From Gp7-AA10 sp035636095 (lineage in GTDB: Bacteria > Acidobacteriota > Thermoanaerobaculia > Gp7-AA8): DNA of 49,451 nt. Within the stretch, counting starts at the first letter, position 1; each line of letters starts with the position of its first letter. Of this stretch, positions 1 through 6,897 are shown piece by piece. Under the pieces are notes generated by a model that made no database searches, was not told the origin of the DNA, and saw only the letters and a program-made list of their open reading frames with translations. The position numbers and the translations under genes are program-made. The stretch covers positions 1 through 49,451 of the forward strand of contig DASPZU010000072.1 in NCBI GenBank assembly GCA_035636095.1, given 5' to 3'.

Positions 1-529
1 ACTGCTCGACGCAAACGCAGTAGCGATCGAAGTGTGCGATGAAAGGCCGTAGCAGCGGCAGAATCACGAGCAACAGGACCAGCGACATCATCGGCGAGGC
101 AGCAAGCGGCAGCGCAACCCTGGTCGCAAGAGCACGCCAGACGACCCCGTTCGGGCCGGATTGCATCAGCGCCGCGCCGATCAGTGCCCCAGTGAGCGAG
201 TGCGTCGTCGACACCGGCATTCCGATTCGCGTGGCGATGATCAGCCATCCGATCGCGCCGAATGCGATCGCAAGAAGAAAATTCGTCGAAGCTGTCGACT
301 GCGTCAGAATGCCTTTTCCGCTGTACGTCGCCACCAGACCCTGCGATGCAAAGGCTGCCGTCAGCGCGCCGCCCACCGTGCACAACGAGCCCCACGCGAT
401 CGCGCGCCGGTAATTCGACACGCCCGAGCCAGCCAGCGTGGCGATTCCCTTCGACACGTCGTTGGCGCCGTTGGCGAATGCGACCCCCAGCGTGAGTGCG
501 ATGAGAAAAACGCCGAGTATCAGCAGCAT
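1..529 (-). CDS. PiT-family inorganic phosphate permease, N-terminal part (runs off window)
   Basis: Integral membrane transporter of the PiT family, which takes up inorganic phosphate (usually as a metal-phosphate complex) with H+ or Na+. Only about 176 N-terminal codons are present; the gene continues past base 1. The translation shows both halves of the family signature: FANGANDVSKGIATL near residues 18-32, and GMPVSTTHSLTGALIGA about 70 residues further on. Hydrophobic segments alternate as expected. The ATG at 529 lies inside the last codons of the upstream radical SAM-ArsM gene (overlap 520-529), so translation is probably coupled. The GGAGG just before it also encodes the end of that gene and is only one base from the ATG. 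Family assignment is firm. Whether this permease relates to arsenate/phosphate discrimination, as its partner gene might suggest, is inference. Confidence 0.9.
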   Translation of the reverse strand, partial: MLLILGVFLIALTLGVAFANGANDVSKGIATLAGSGVSNYRRAIAWGSLCTVGGALTAAFASQGLVATYSGKGILTQSTASTNFLLAIAFGAIGWLIIATRIGMPVSTTHSLTGALIGAALMQSGPNGVVWRALATRVALPLAASPMMSLVLLLVILPLLRPFIAHFDRYCVCVEQ

Positions 530-2988
530 CCCTCCGGACCACAGCACGCGAAGCCGGCGCGCTCCTGGCCCGGCTCGAGAATGGCGAACATCCCCTGGTA
601 GGGCGGATTGGAAAGCTTCGCGGCGGTGTCGGTGCAAATCTCGTACGGCTCATTGCGAGGAAATTGATGTCCCTCTTCGTCGATGAATGCCTTCGCAGGT
701 CCGAGGTAAACAGCACGGTGACCTTTGAAGACGCAGCCGGAAGTCTTCTCGAATTTCCATCCTCGCACCGTGACGGAGAAGAAGGGATAACCTTCGACAT
801 CTTTCCAGTAGGCCTTTTTCAGAATTTCGATTCCGTAAAAGCCGGCGCGTTCGAGCGCGGCCATGAACTCCTCCTGCGTCAGGGCGCCGACCAGGCACTC
901 GCCCCACAATTGCGGATTCACTTTCAAGTGTGGCGGCACGGCTTTCTCTGAAACGATGTCGGAGATCAGGATGCGGCCGTGATCTTTCAGGACGCGCCAC
1001 ATTTCGTCGAAAACGCGCGGCTTGTCGGGCGAGAGATTGACGACGCAATTCGACGTGATCAAATCCACGCTCTTCGATTCGACGGGAATCTGTTCCAGAA
1101 AGCCTTCGCGGAATTCGACCACGTCGTACCCGAGAGCCGCCGAGACGCGCGGCTGATTCTCGCGCGCGACGTGCAGCATGCGGTCGGTCATATCGACTCC
1201 GATCGCCCTTCCGGTCGGACCGACGAACTTGGCAGCGATGAACACGTCAATGCCGGCGCCGGAGCCTAGATCGACCACGATTTCACCGTCTTTGATGCCG
1301 GCGCTGGTCATGGGCGAGCCGCACCCGTAAAAGCGATCGAGAACCTCCTGCGGGACATGCGCGATGGCGCTGTCGTCATATTTGGTCGGGCAGCACAGCT
1401 CTGTCTGCGGTTTCTCGGCAGCGTTACCGTAGAACTCGCGCACTTTCGCGCGGGGCTTGTCGACGTCGAATGACAGGACGCAATTGGAGTGCAGCGTCAG
1501 CACGAGCTGCTCGGCAAGCGCGCCATCGGCAGTGCCGCATGCGATCGCGCCCTCACCCATCGCGTGCAGCACCAGCGGCGCGTCGTAACCGGAGCGCAGA
1601 TTTTTCCGTGCGCGCTTCTCCTGACCCAGCTCCCGCATGACGCGCCTGGTCAATTCGACCGTGATGGGATAGTACGGATCGACGCCCAGGAAATCGCCGG
1701 AAAAGCACCAGGCGTGCTCGATGTCACCGCCGCCGGTGAGGAAGCGGAACGGGTCGTGTGCCACCGCCGCGTTGCGTGCCAGCGTCGATTTTCGCAATCG
1801 CGAGATGATGGGAGAGCTCTCGATGATCTCGGCGAGTGCCTTGCTCCCCACATCGCCGCACGCGAGCGATTTCTCATTCGCAAGCGCCGCCGACGGATAC
1901 ACCGTGCCATCAGCATAGACACACAAAGAATCCCACCCCGCGTTGCCGAGGTCGTATTTCACGCCCGGGACGCCGTTGACGCGGCGTTTGACCGACTCGA
2001 TGTTGTCGAGCAGAACACCTTCGCTTCGCGCCGCCTCGACCGTCCGCATCACTGCTGCCAGCAGTGCCGGATACTCAGGGAAAAAGCCGTTGTCCGACTC
2101 CGCGGCGCGTCCGCGCTTATGGCTCCACATCAGATGCTGACTGCGCGCGCCGACGCGCCTGGCAATGGCGGCAATCTCCGGCAGCTCGTCGAGATTCTCT
2201 TCAGTCGTCACCGTCGTCAGCGAGACGTCGAAGCCGAGTTCGGAGAGGAGGCGCGCGCCATCGAGCGCTTTGTGAAACGTCCCGGGCCCGCGGATCGGAT
2301 CGTTTGTCTCCGGTCGTGCGCCGTCGATCGAGACCTGGAATTTCACCTTCTCGCGATCGAGCGTCCGCAGCAGCTCGAGGACGCGGCCGGCGAACAGCGT
2401 CGCGTTCGTCAGCACGATCAGCTCACAGCCGTGGGTTTTCGTGATGTGCCCGGCCAGATCGAAAATGTCGCGACGGAGGAAGGGCTCGCCGCCGGTGATG
2501 TAAACGCGCTCCACGCCAAGCGCGGCGGCGCCATCGATGGTCGCGACAAACTCCTCGGTGGGCATTCCCGCTATTCCATCCGGCCCCGACGAGACGAGGC
2601 AATGCGTGCACGAGAGATTGCAGGCGTTGTTGATCTGCAGCCACAGCTCGCGGAGGCCGTTCGGCGCGATGTAGGCCGCGCGGCCGGCATACGGCTGGCG
2701 CTGGAATGGCGAATCGAACAGCATGGCCGCGCGATTGAGCGCATCGAGAAAGTCGTGGACGTGCAGCCACGCCTTGCCGGCTTCGAGCTGATGACGGGAC
2801 GCGTAGCGCGCCACCAGTGCGCCGAATGTCACCGGCTGCGCAGCAATCTCTCGCAGAATCTCGGCGCCGCGTTCTTCGACGGCAATCCAGTTCGGCGCCT
2901 CAGCATCGATGGCGTACGCGATTCCGGCATCTTCAAAAAAATCAAAAGCAGGGACATAGAGCGGCGTTCGCTCCGCCAGGGTAATCAT
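520..2988 (-). CDS. Radical SAM/SPASM protein fused to an ArsM-type methyltransferase
   Basis: An 822-residue two-enzyme fusion. Residues 1-95 resemble a PqqD-like peptide-binding domain. The radical SAM core follows, with the [4Fe-4S] motif CNLSCTHC (Cys123, 127, 130) and the GGEP motif (YITGGEPFLRRD), then a SPASM-like segment. The C-terminal third is a SAM methyltransferase with motif I VVDLGSGAG. It carries the cysteine contexts of arsenite methyltransferases: ELCCPTKYD, FYGCGSP, SNCVVNLSPDK and GECLVGAL; the last two match the As(III)-binding cysteines of ArsM. The chain ends with a Cys-rich tail, CCGPEGCC. A longer reading frame begins at 3048, but the ATG at 2988 has GGAGG seven bases upstream and begins the conserved domain. 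Known: ArsM methylates As(III). Inferred: the fusion couples methylation to a radical step, giving a more complex organoarsenical. The substrate is unknown. Confidence 0.85.
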   Translation of the reverse strand: MITLAERTPLYVPAFDFFEDAGIAYAIDAEAPNWIAVEERGAEILREIAAQPVTFGALVARYASRHQLEAGKAWLHVHDFLDALNRAAMLFDSPFQRQPYAGRAAYIAPNGLRELWLQINNACNLSCTHCLVSSGPDGIAGMPTEEFVATIDGAAALGVERVYITGGEPFLRRDIFDLAGHITKTHGCELIVLTNATLFAGRVLELLRTLDREKVKFQVSIDGARPETNDPIRGPGTFHKALDGARLLSELGFDVSLTTVTTEENLDELPEIAAIARRVGARSQHLMWSHKRGRAAESDNGFFPEYPALLAAVMRTVEAARSEGVLLDNIESVKRRVNGVPGVKYDLGNAGWDSLCVYADGTVYPSAALANEKSLACGDVGSKALAEIIESSPIISRLRKSTLARNAAVAHDPFRFLTGGGDIEHAWCFSGDFLGVDPYYPITVELTRRVMRELGQEKRARKNLRSGYDAPLVLHAMGEGAIACGTADGALAEQLVLTLHSNCVLSFDVDKPRAKVREFYGNAAEKPQTELCCPTKYDDSAIAHVPQEVLDRFYGCGSPMTSAGIKDGEIVVDLGSGAGIDVFIAAKFVGPTGRAIGVDMTDRMLHVARENQPRVSAALGYDVVEFREGFLEQIPVESKSVDLITSNCVVNLSPDKPRVFDEMWRVLKDHGRILISDIVSEKAVPPHLKVNPQLWGECLVGALTQEEFMAALERAGFYGIEILKKAYWKDVEGYPFFSVTVRGWKFEKTSGCVFKGHRAVYLGPAKAFIDEEGHQFPRNEPYEICTDTAAKLSNPPYQGMFAILEPGQERAGFACCGPEGCC

Positions 2989-3027
2989 CGACGAGCCTCC
3001 ACAATGATCATACGACTCAGCAAGCAA

Positions 3028-3051
3028 CTTGATTGCCGATGTCAGCAATCA
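3028..3051. promoter_or_regulatory. Inverted repeat in divergent promoter region
   Basis: The 92-bp gap between the divergent radical SAM-ArsM gene and the DUF3179 gene contains a perfect 7-bp inverted repeat, TGATTGC, eight bases, GCAATCA (3030-3051). The octamer TTGATTGC within it recurs in the divergent gaps at 5477-5484 and 9585-9592. It could be an operator or part of -35 elements. No convincing complete promoter was found, and the function is inferred from position only. Confidence 0.4.
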
Positions 3052-3080
3052 TTTGCCGCCGCCACTCGTCTATCCGGAGG

Positions 3081-3965
3081 ATGAAGAGACTTCTCGCTTC
3101 CGCCGTTGTCTTCGCGGCCTGCCATCAATCGCCAGCACAGCAGTCGACTCTTCCCCGTGTTGAGAAGATCAACGGGGATCGCGTGCACACGGTTCTGCGG
3201 CCGGACGCCATTCGCTCGATCGACGAGCCGCAGTTCGTTCGCGCGTCCGAAGCGTCCTTCATGCGCGACGATGAGCCGGTTGTCGGTGTTGTTCAGAACG
3301 GAGTCGCCAAAGCGTATTCGACATGGCATCTCGATCATCATGAGATCGTCAATGACCAGATCGGAGGAAAAGCGGTCGCGGTCACGTGGTGACCGCTCGC
3401 GCACACGGGCGTCGTGTACGCCCGCCCGCAAGTCAAAGGAGCCCCGACAACCCTCGGCGTTTCGGGAATGCTGTGGCGCGACGCGCTGGTGATGTACGAC
3501 CGCGCCACAAAATCGCTTTGGAGCCAGGTCAACGGCATGGCCGTCGCCGGAGCCGAAAAAGGAAAACGGCTGCAGGAGCTTCCGTCGCAAATGACAAGTT
3601 GGGGCGAGTGGAAACGGCGTCATCCCGACACGCTGGTGCTGGTGAAGCCGGCTCTTGCGGGCTCTGCGTACGAAGATTACCTGGCCGACTCGGAGCGCAT
3701 CGGCGTTCGCGGCTCGACGAATCCCGATCCGCGACTGCCGGGAAAAGAGCTCGTCATGGGCATCGAGCACAACGGCCGCTTCGCTGCCGTTCCGCTTTCG
3801 CTGGTCGAACAGCGAAAAAGGATCGAAGCTCGAGCGCTCGGAATCCCGCTTGTCATCACGCCGTCCGGCGCATATCAGCGCGCCGGCAACGCTCCAGTCT
3901 CATCGAAGATCATCTACTGGGCGATCTGGGCGAAGTTCCATCCGAAGACTGAACTCATTCGCTGA
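3081..3965 (+). CDS. DUF3179 lipoprotein, candidate selenoprotein (in-frame TGA at 3390-3392)
   Basis: Two reading frames, 3081-3389 and 3393-3965, lie in the same phase, separated only by one TGA; together they encode one 294-residue DUF3179 protein. Upstream are a signal with lipobox-like FAAC and the family block HEIVNDQIGGKAVAVTW; downstream are HTGVVYAR, LGVSGMLWRDALVMYDR and SLWSQVNG. In DUF3179 proteins the residue at the TGA is normally the first Cys of a CPLC-like motif. Here it reads U-P-L-A, with TGA as residue 104. A 7-bp hairpin follows at bacterial-SECIS spacing (separate entry). The biochemical role of DUF3179 is not established. GGAGG abuts the ATG, an unusually short spacing. 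It converges with the FGE gene, overlapping by 11 bp. The alternative is a nonsense mutation or sequencing error (TGC or TGT to TGA). No selenocysteine machinery genes are in the window. Confidence 0.75.
3406..3424 (+). promoter_or_regulatory. Candidate bacterial SECIS hairpin
   Basis: Directly after the in-frame TGA (3390-3392) the RNA can form a 7-bp perfect stem, CGGGCGU (3406-3412) with ACGCCCG (3418-3424), closed by the five-base loop CGUGU. The loop starts 20 bases after the UGA and has a G at its second position. Published bacterial SECIS models ask for an apical loop about 16-37 bases from the UGA with a G in the first two loop bases. The fit is good, but GC-rich hairpins are common in this genome. 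Confidence 0.6.
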
Positions 3966-4797
3966 TCGCACATCGAAAGCCGACATTGTTGAAGGCGTGA
4001 TCGGGCGGACTCTTTCCGCGAAAACCTTCACGGTAGGCGGCGCAATAATTCGCCGAGCAGAACCAGGAACCGCCTCGCGCGACGCGCAGTGTCTGCTCTG
4101 TATCGTACGCATCGGCAGTCCACTCCCAGACGTTGCCGATCATGTCGTACAGCCCGATTCGATTCGGCGCGAATGATTCGACCGGAGCGGTGTAGAAAAA
4201 TCCATCGGCGAGCGTGTTGCGTTGCGGCCAGTGTCCCTGCCAGACGTTTGTTGTTGCAGGCGCCGCGTTGGCGTGCGTCCCGAATTGAGGCGGCACGCCG
4301 CCGCGGGCCGCCACCTCCCACTCCGCTTCGGTGGGCAGCCGCTGGCCGGCCCACCGAGCGTACGCGTTGGCGTCATACCACGACACCAGGACGACCGGGT
4401 GCTCTCGCGCCCGATCGATGTCGCTGCCCGGACCGAGCGGATGCCGCCAGTCGGCGCCACGAACGTAGGACCAATCGGCATCGCCGCCGCGATAGATCCA
4501 TGCGCTTCCTTCGCGCTCGGCGGTCGTCACGTACGCCGTAGCGCGAACGAAGTCGGCGAATTGTCGATTGGTGACCTCATGGCGATCGATACGAAACGCA
4601 GCCAGCTTCGCCTGGCGCGCCTGGTCGTCGCCGATGGTGTAAACGCCGGCGGGAACGAACACCATGTCGTCGGCGATTCGCCTCGGCGGCGGCGCGCTCC
4701 CCCACCCGACCGTGTCTCGTTCGAACCATGCCGCAGAGCCGGCAATCGTCGCCAGGGCGGCAACAAGTGCACCTGCGACAGCAAGCCAGTTGCGCAC
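3955..4797 (-). CDS. Formylglycine-generating enzyme (SUMF1/FGE) family protein, membrane-anchored
   Basis: A 280-residue protein with an N-terminal hydrophobic anchor (about residues 4-24) and a full FGE-sulfatase fold: MVFVPAGVYTIG, DRHEVTNRQFADFV, RLPTEAEWEVAARGG, GNVWEWTADAYD and a C-terminal GFRCA. It keeps the copper-binding cysteine pair of true formylglycine-generating enzymes, RGGSWFCSANYC (Cys247 and Cys252, C-x4-C), which many merely SUMF1-like proteins lack. Known: such enzymes oxidise a Cys in a CxPxR motif to formylglycine, usually in sulfatases. No sulfatase is present here. The GTG start at 4797 abuts the TAA of the upstream NPCHP-repeat membrane protein gene, so the two form one coupled operon. 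Inferred: the partner's CHP motifs may be its substrate. Confidence 0.85.
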   Translation of the reverse strand: MRNWLAVAGALVAALATIAGSAAWFERDTVGWGSAPPPRRIADDMVFVPAGVYTIGDDQARQAKLAAFRIDRHEVTNRQFADFVRATAYVTTAEREGSAWIYRGGDADWSYVRGADWRHPLGPGSDIDRAREHPVVLVSWYDANAYARWAGQRLPTEAEWEVAARGGVPPQFGTHANAAPATTNVWQGHWPQRNTLADGFFYTAPVESFAPNRIGLYDMIGNVWEWTADAYDTEQTLRVARGGSWFCSANYCAAYREGFRGKSPPDHAFNNVGFRCAISE

Positions 4798-5436
4798 TTA
4801 GCGCGCTTTCCCGTACACGAAGGCCAGCGTGAGTCCATAAATCAAATGATTGATCACGCTCATCAACCCGCCGTACGGACTTCCTCCGCCACCGCCGCCG
4901 CACGGATTGCACGGATTCCCGGCGCCCGATTTCGTATGACAGGGGTTCATCGCCTTTGAACCTTTCGGATGGCAGGGATTCATCGCCTCCGCAGATGCCA
5001 TCGGCGCCTCTTTCGGATGGCATGGATTCATTGCCTGAGGATGGCACGGATTGCCGGCCGCTTTTCCTCCCGATGCTCCGCCGCCGATCATCGCGCTCAT
5101 CAGCGGCATGGCCGCCAGAGCGATTGCCGCAATGGCGAGGCCGTAGACGGTCCCTTTAATGAAGCGATTCCATTCGATGACGCGTCCGACCAGCCACGCG
5201 AAAATCACGCCGTAGATCAAGCCGATCATCACATGCATCGCTCCGCCGACGGCGTACTGCGTCGCCACGCTTGCTGCGGGCCCAACGAGCATTGAGCCGA
5301 GCGATTTCGGCAGGTTCATACCCATGACCATCATCACGATGGTCATCACGATTGTGGCCACGAGGCCCGCCAGGAGCGCGCGGCTCCAACTGAAGGAACG
5401 TGCCGGTTGAGAAGAAACGACGACCGGGTCTGGCAT
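4798..5436 (-). CDS. Multi-pass membrane protein with NPCHP metal-binding-like repeats
   Basis: A 212-residue protein. It has several membrane segments (about residues 18-42, 60-85 and 97-118, and a C-terminal one at about 190-207). Between the last two is a roughly 50-residue Cys/His-rich loop: NPCHP at 129-133, 137-141 and 153-157, NPCHT at 164-168 and NPCNPC at 174-179, followed by a polyglycine stretch. Six cysteines and four histidines in a low-complexity loop suggest binding of thiophilic metal ions, or serial modification sites. I do not recognise a named family. The ATG at 5436 has GGAGG seven bases upstream. The FGE gene starts immediately after the stop codon. The gene is divergent from the MerC-like gene, sharing a 79-bp promoter region. 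The function is unknown; the metal role is inferred from residues and neighbours. Confidence 0.7.
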   Translation of the reverse strand: MPDPVVVSSQPARSFSWSRALLAGLVATIVMTIVMMVMGMNLPKSLGSMLVGPAASVATQYAVGGAMHVMIGLIYGVIFAWLVGRVIEWNRFIKGTVYGLAIAAIALAAMPLMSAMIGGGASGGKAAGNPCHPQAMNPCHPKEAPMASAEAMNPCHPKGSKAMNPCHTKSGAGNPCNPCGGGGGGSPYGGLMSVINHLIYGLTLAFVYGKAR

Positions 5437-5475
5437 GGGTGCACCTCCTCAGAGGAATCACGAAGGAGCGCACTC

Positions 5476-5517
5476 TTTGATTGCACTGGTCGCGGGATTG
5501 CATCCCCGTGGGGGGAT
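5476..5517. promoter_or_regulatory. Divergent promoter region with C-tract/G-tract dyad (operator A)
   Basis: The dyad ATCCCCGTGGGGGGAT (5502-5517) runs into the ATG of the MerC-like gene. TTTGATTGC lies at 5476-5484. The dyad matches two others, at 5894-5909 and 9646-9662, and has the AT-flanked C-run/G-run form of CsoR/RcnR-family operators. A CsoR-family gene lies at 10,483. Binding is inferred. Confidence 0.5.
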
Positions 5518-5878
5518 GGATGACACGATCCGCACCGCCACCGGGATCCTCGGCGCCACTTTCGCGGCGCTGTGCTGCCTCGGCATCTCAGCCGTGCTGT
5601 CCGTCGTCTCGGCGATCGGACTCGGATTTTTGATCCACGACGCAGTGCTGTTGCCGCTGCTCATCATTTCCTTGCTGGTGACGGTGTGGGGTCTTTTGTC
5701 GGGATGGAAACGGCATCACCAACCGTCAGCGTTCATCCTCGGGGTGATCGCTGCGCTTTCGCTCTTCGTTTTCTCCTTCGTCCATCAGTCACGGCTGTTG
5801 GCATTCATCAGCATTGCCGCGCTGGTCACCGCCAGCGGCCTGAACGTCATCCTGTTACGAAAGGTTCACGAGCGATGA
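5516..5878 (+). CDS. MerC-like membrane transport protein
   Basis: A 120-residue protein with four predicted membrane helices and a vicinal cysteine pair in the first (Cys20-Cys21 in FAALCCLGISAVLS), followed by the MerC-like IGLGFLIHDAVLLPLL. In MerC and MerT proteins such a pair passes Hg(II), or possibly another thiophilic ion, across the inner membrane. The start at 5516 is chosen because the conserved protein begins with MDDTIRTATG. A run of six G abuts it, so the ribosome site is unusual; an in-frame TTG lies at 5498. The next gene encodes a MerP-like protein 31 bp on. The metal specificity cannot be read from sequence. Confidence 0.75.
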   Translation: MDDTIRTATGILGATFAALCCLGISAVLSVVSAIGLGFLIHDAVLLPLLIISLLVTVWGLLSGWKRHHQPSAFILGVIAALSLFVFSFVHQSRLLAFISIAALVTASGLNVILLRKVHER

Positions 5879-5893
5879 GGCGATTTTTGTGAC

Positions 5894-5909
5894 ATCCTCC
5901 CCTGGGGAT
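5894..5909. promoter_or_regulatory. C-tract/G-tract dyad (operator B)
   Basis: ATCCTCCCCTGGGGAT lies in the 31-bp gap before the MerP-like gene and ends one base before an ATG (5910). It is a near-copy of the dyads at 5502-5517 and 9646-9662. It may act as a DNA operator for a CsoR-family repressor, or as an RNA hairpin that hides the GGGG part of the ribosome site. The repetition is seen; the role is inferred. Confidence 0.5.
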
Positions 5910-6860
5910 ATGACGACGATGAAAAAGATCCTTCTCGTTGCCGTGGCAGCAGTTCTTGTTGGTCAGGTGCTGGACGCGAAAGAGCCGTCTCGGGAGGTCA
6001 CGTTTTACGTCCAGGGGATGACCTGCGGCGGCTGCGCAGCGGCGGTAACAATCGCGCTTCGGCACATCACCGGTGTGATCGACGCGCGTGTCTCCTACGA
6101 AAAGCATCAAGCCGTCGTGACCTACGATCCGGCGAAAATCGCGCCGCCGGCGATTGCGCGCGCAGCCGAGGAAAGACTTCCCGGCTATAGAGTCGGGACC
6201 GATCCTGTGCCTGGCACCTCGAGCAACTCGTGTTCACGCGTTGTCGCGGCGACTCCCTCGGCAATCAAGCCCAACGAGATTCAAGCGAATCGCGTCACGT
6301 TCTACGAAGTCGGTCTGGTCTGCCCGGCCGCGCCGAAAATCGGTTGTGGCAGTCGCTCGAAACCGATTCTCCAATCGCTGGCCGCCGACCGGCGCGTCGC
6401 TGGCGCATGGCTGAATGAGGCGGGAACAAAGCTGGCCGTCGGTTGGAAGCAAAAAGCTGTTTCGTTGGAAGAGCTCAACCGGCTCCTGGCCGGGCACGGC
6501 ATCGCGGCAAACGCCGTGTCGGATGCCGCGAGCACCGAGTTGCTCGCTTCTTTTCATTCCGGGCAAGGATGGTTCGATGCCGCATCAGTCGACCGGCTCA
6601 GCGAACACGAGGCCGGCGTGATCGCCGCCCGGCTGGTCAAGCGGCTGGCCGACAAAGTCACGCTGACGGCGGAGCAACGAACGACCCTGGTCAACTCAAT
6701 CGAGCAATCGTGTCGCAACCGCTTCATCGCCGGCGCTCCGGGCGACAGTGAAAAAGAAATGCTCGCCGCGGCGAGAGAGGCGCACCTCGACTCGAGAGCG
6801 CTTGCGGCGTTGCGCGAAGTCGCCGCCCGCGGCTATCGGCCGCTGCCGGGCGAGGAGTAG
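5910..6860 (+). CDS. MerP-like periplasmic HMA protein with a long C-terminal extension
   Basis: A 316-residue exported protein. An N-terminal signal (KKILLVAVAAVLVG) precedes a heavy-metal-associated domain with GMTCGGC (Cys39 and Cys42). Classical MerP is about 90 residues, so some 200 residues are extra. They begin after a Ser/Pro linker with a segment that may be a second, diverged HMA-like fold (VGLVCPAAPKIGCGSRSKP, then DRRVAGAWLNEAGTKLAV). They end in a helical tail with one more cysteine (SIEQSCRNRF). Known: HMA domains bind soft metals through CxxC and hand them to inner-membrane transporters. Inferred: it feeds the adjacent MerC-like protein. An ATG at 5919 is an equally possible start. 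The function of the extension is unknown. Confidence 0.7.
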   Translation: MTTMKKILLVAVAAVLVGQVLDAKEPSREVTFYVQGMTCGGCAAAVTIALRHITGVIDARVSYEKHQAVVTYDPAKIAPPAIARAAEERLPGYRVGTDPVPGTSSNSCSRVVAATPSAIKPNEIQANRVTFYEVGLVCPAAPKIGCGSRSKPILQSLAADRRVAGAWLNEAGTKLAVGWKQKAVSLEELNRLLAGHGIAANAVSDAASTELLASFHSGQGWFDAASVDRLSEHEAGVIAARLVKRLADKVTLTAEQRTTLVNSIEQSCRNRFIAGAPGDSEKEMLAAAREAHLDSRALAALREVAARGYRPLPGEE

Positions 6861-6897
6861 GTGTATCTGATATTACCTGGGGGCCGACTCAGCAGCA

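Noticed and set aside
1489..3084. A 531-codon plus-strand reading frame opposite the radical SAM-ArsM gene
   Set aside because: Its product is Arg/His-rich without domains, and the opposite strand encodes a fully recognisable enzyme. It is an antisense shadow typical of GC-rich DNA.
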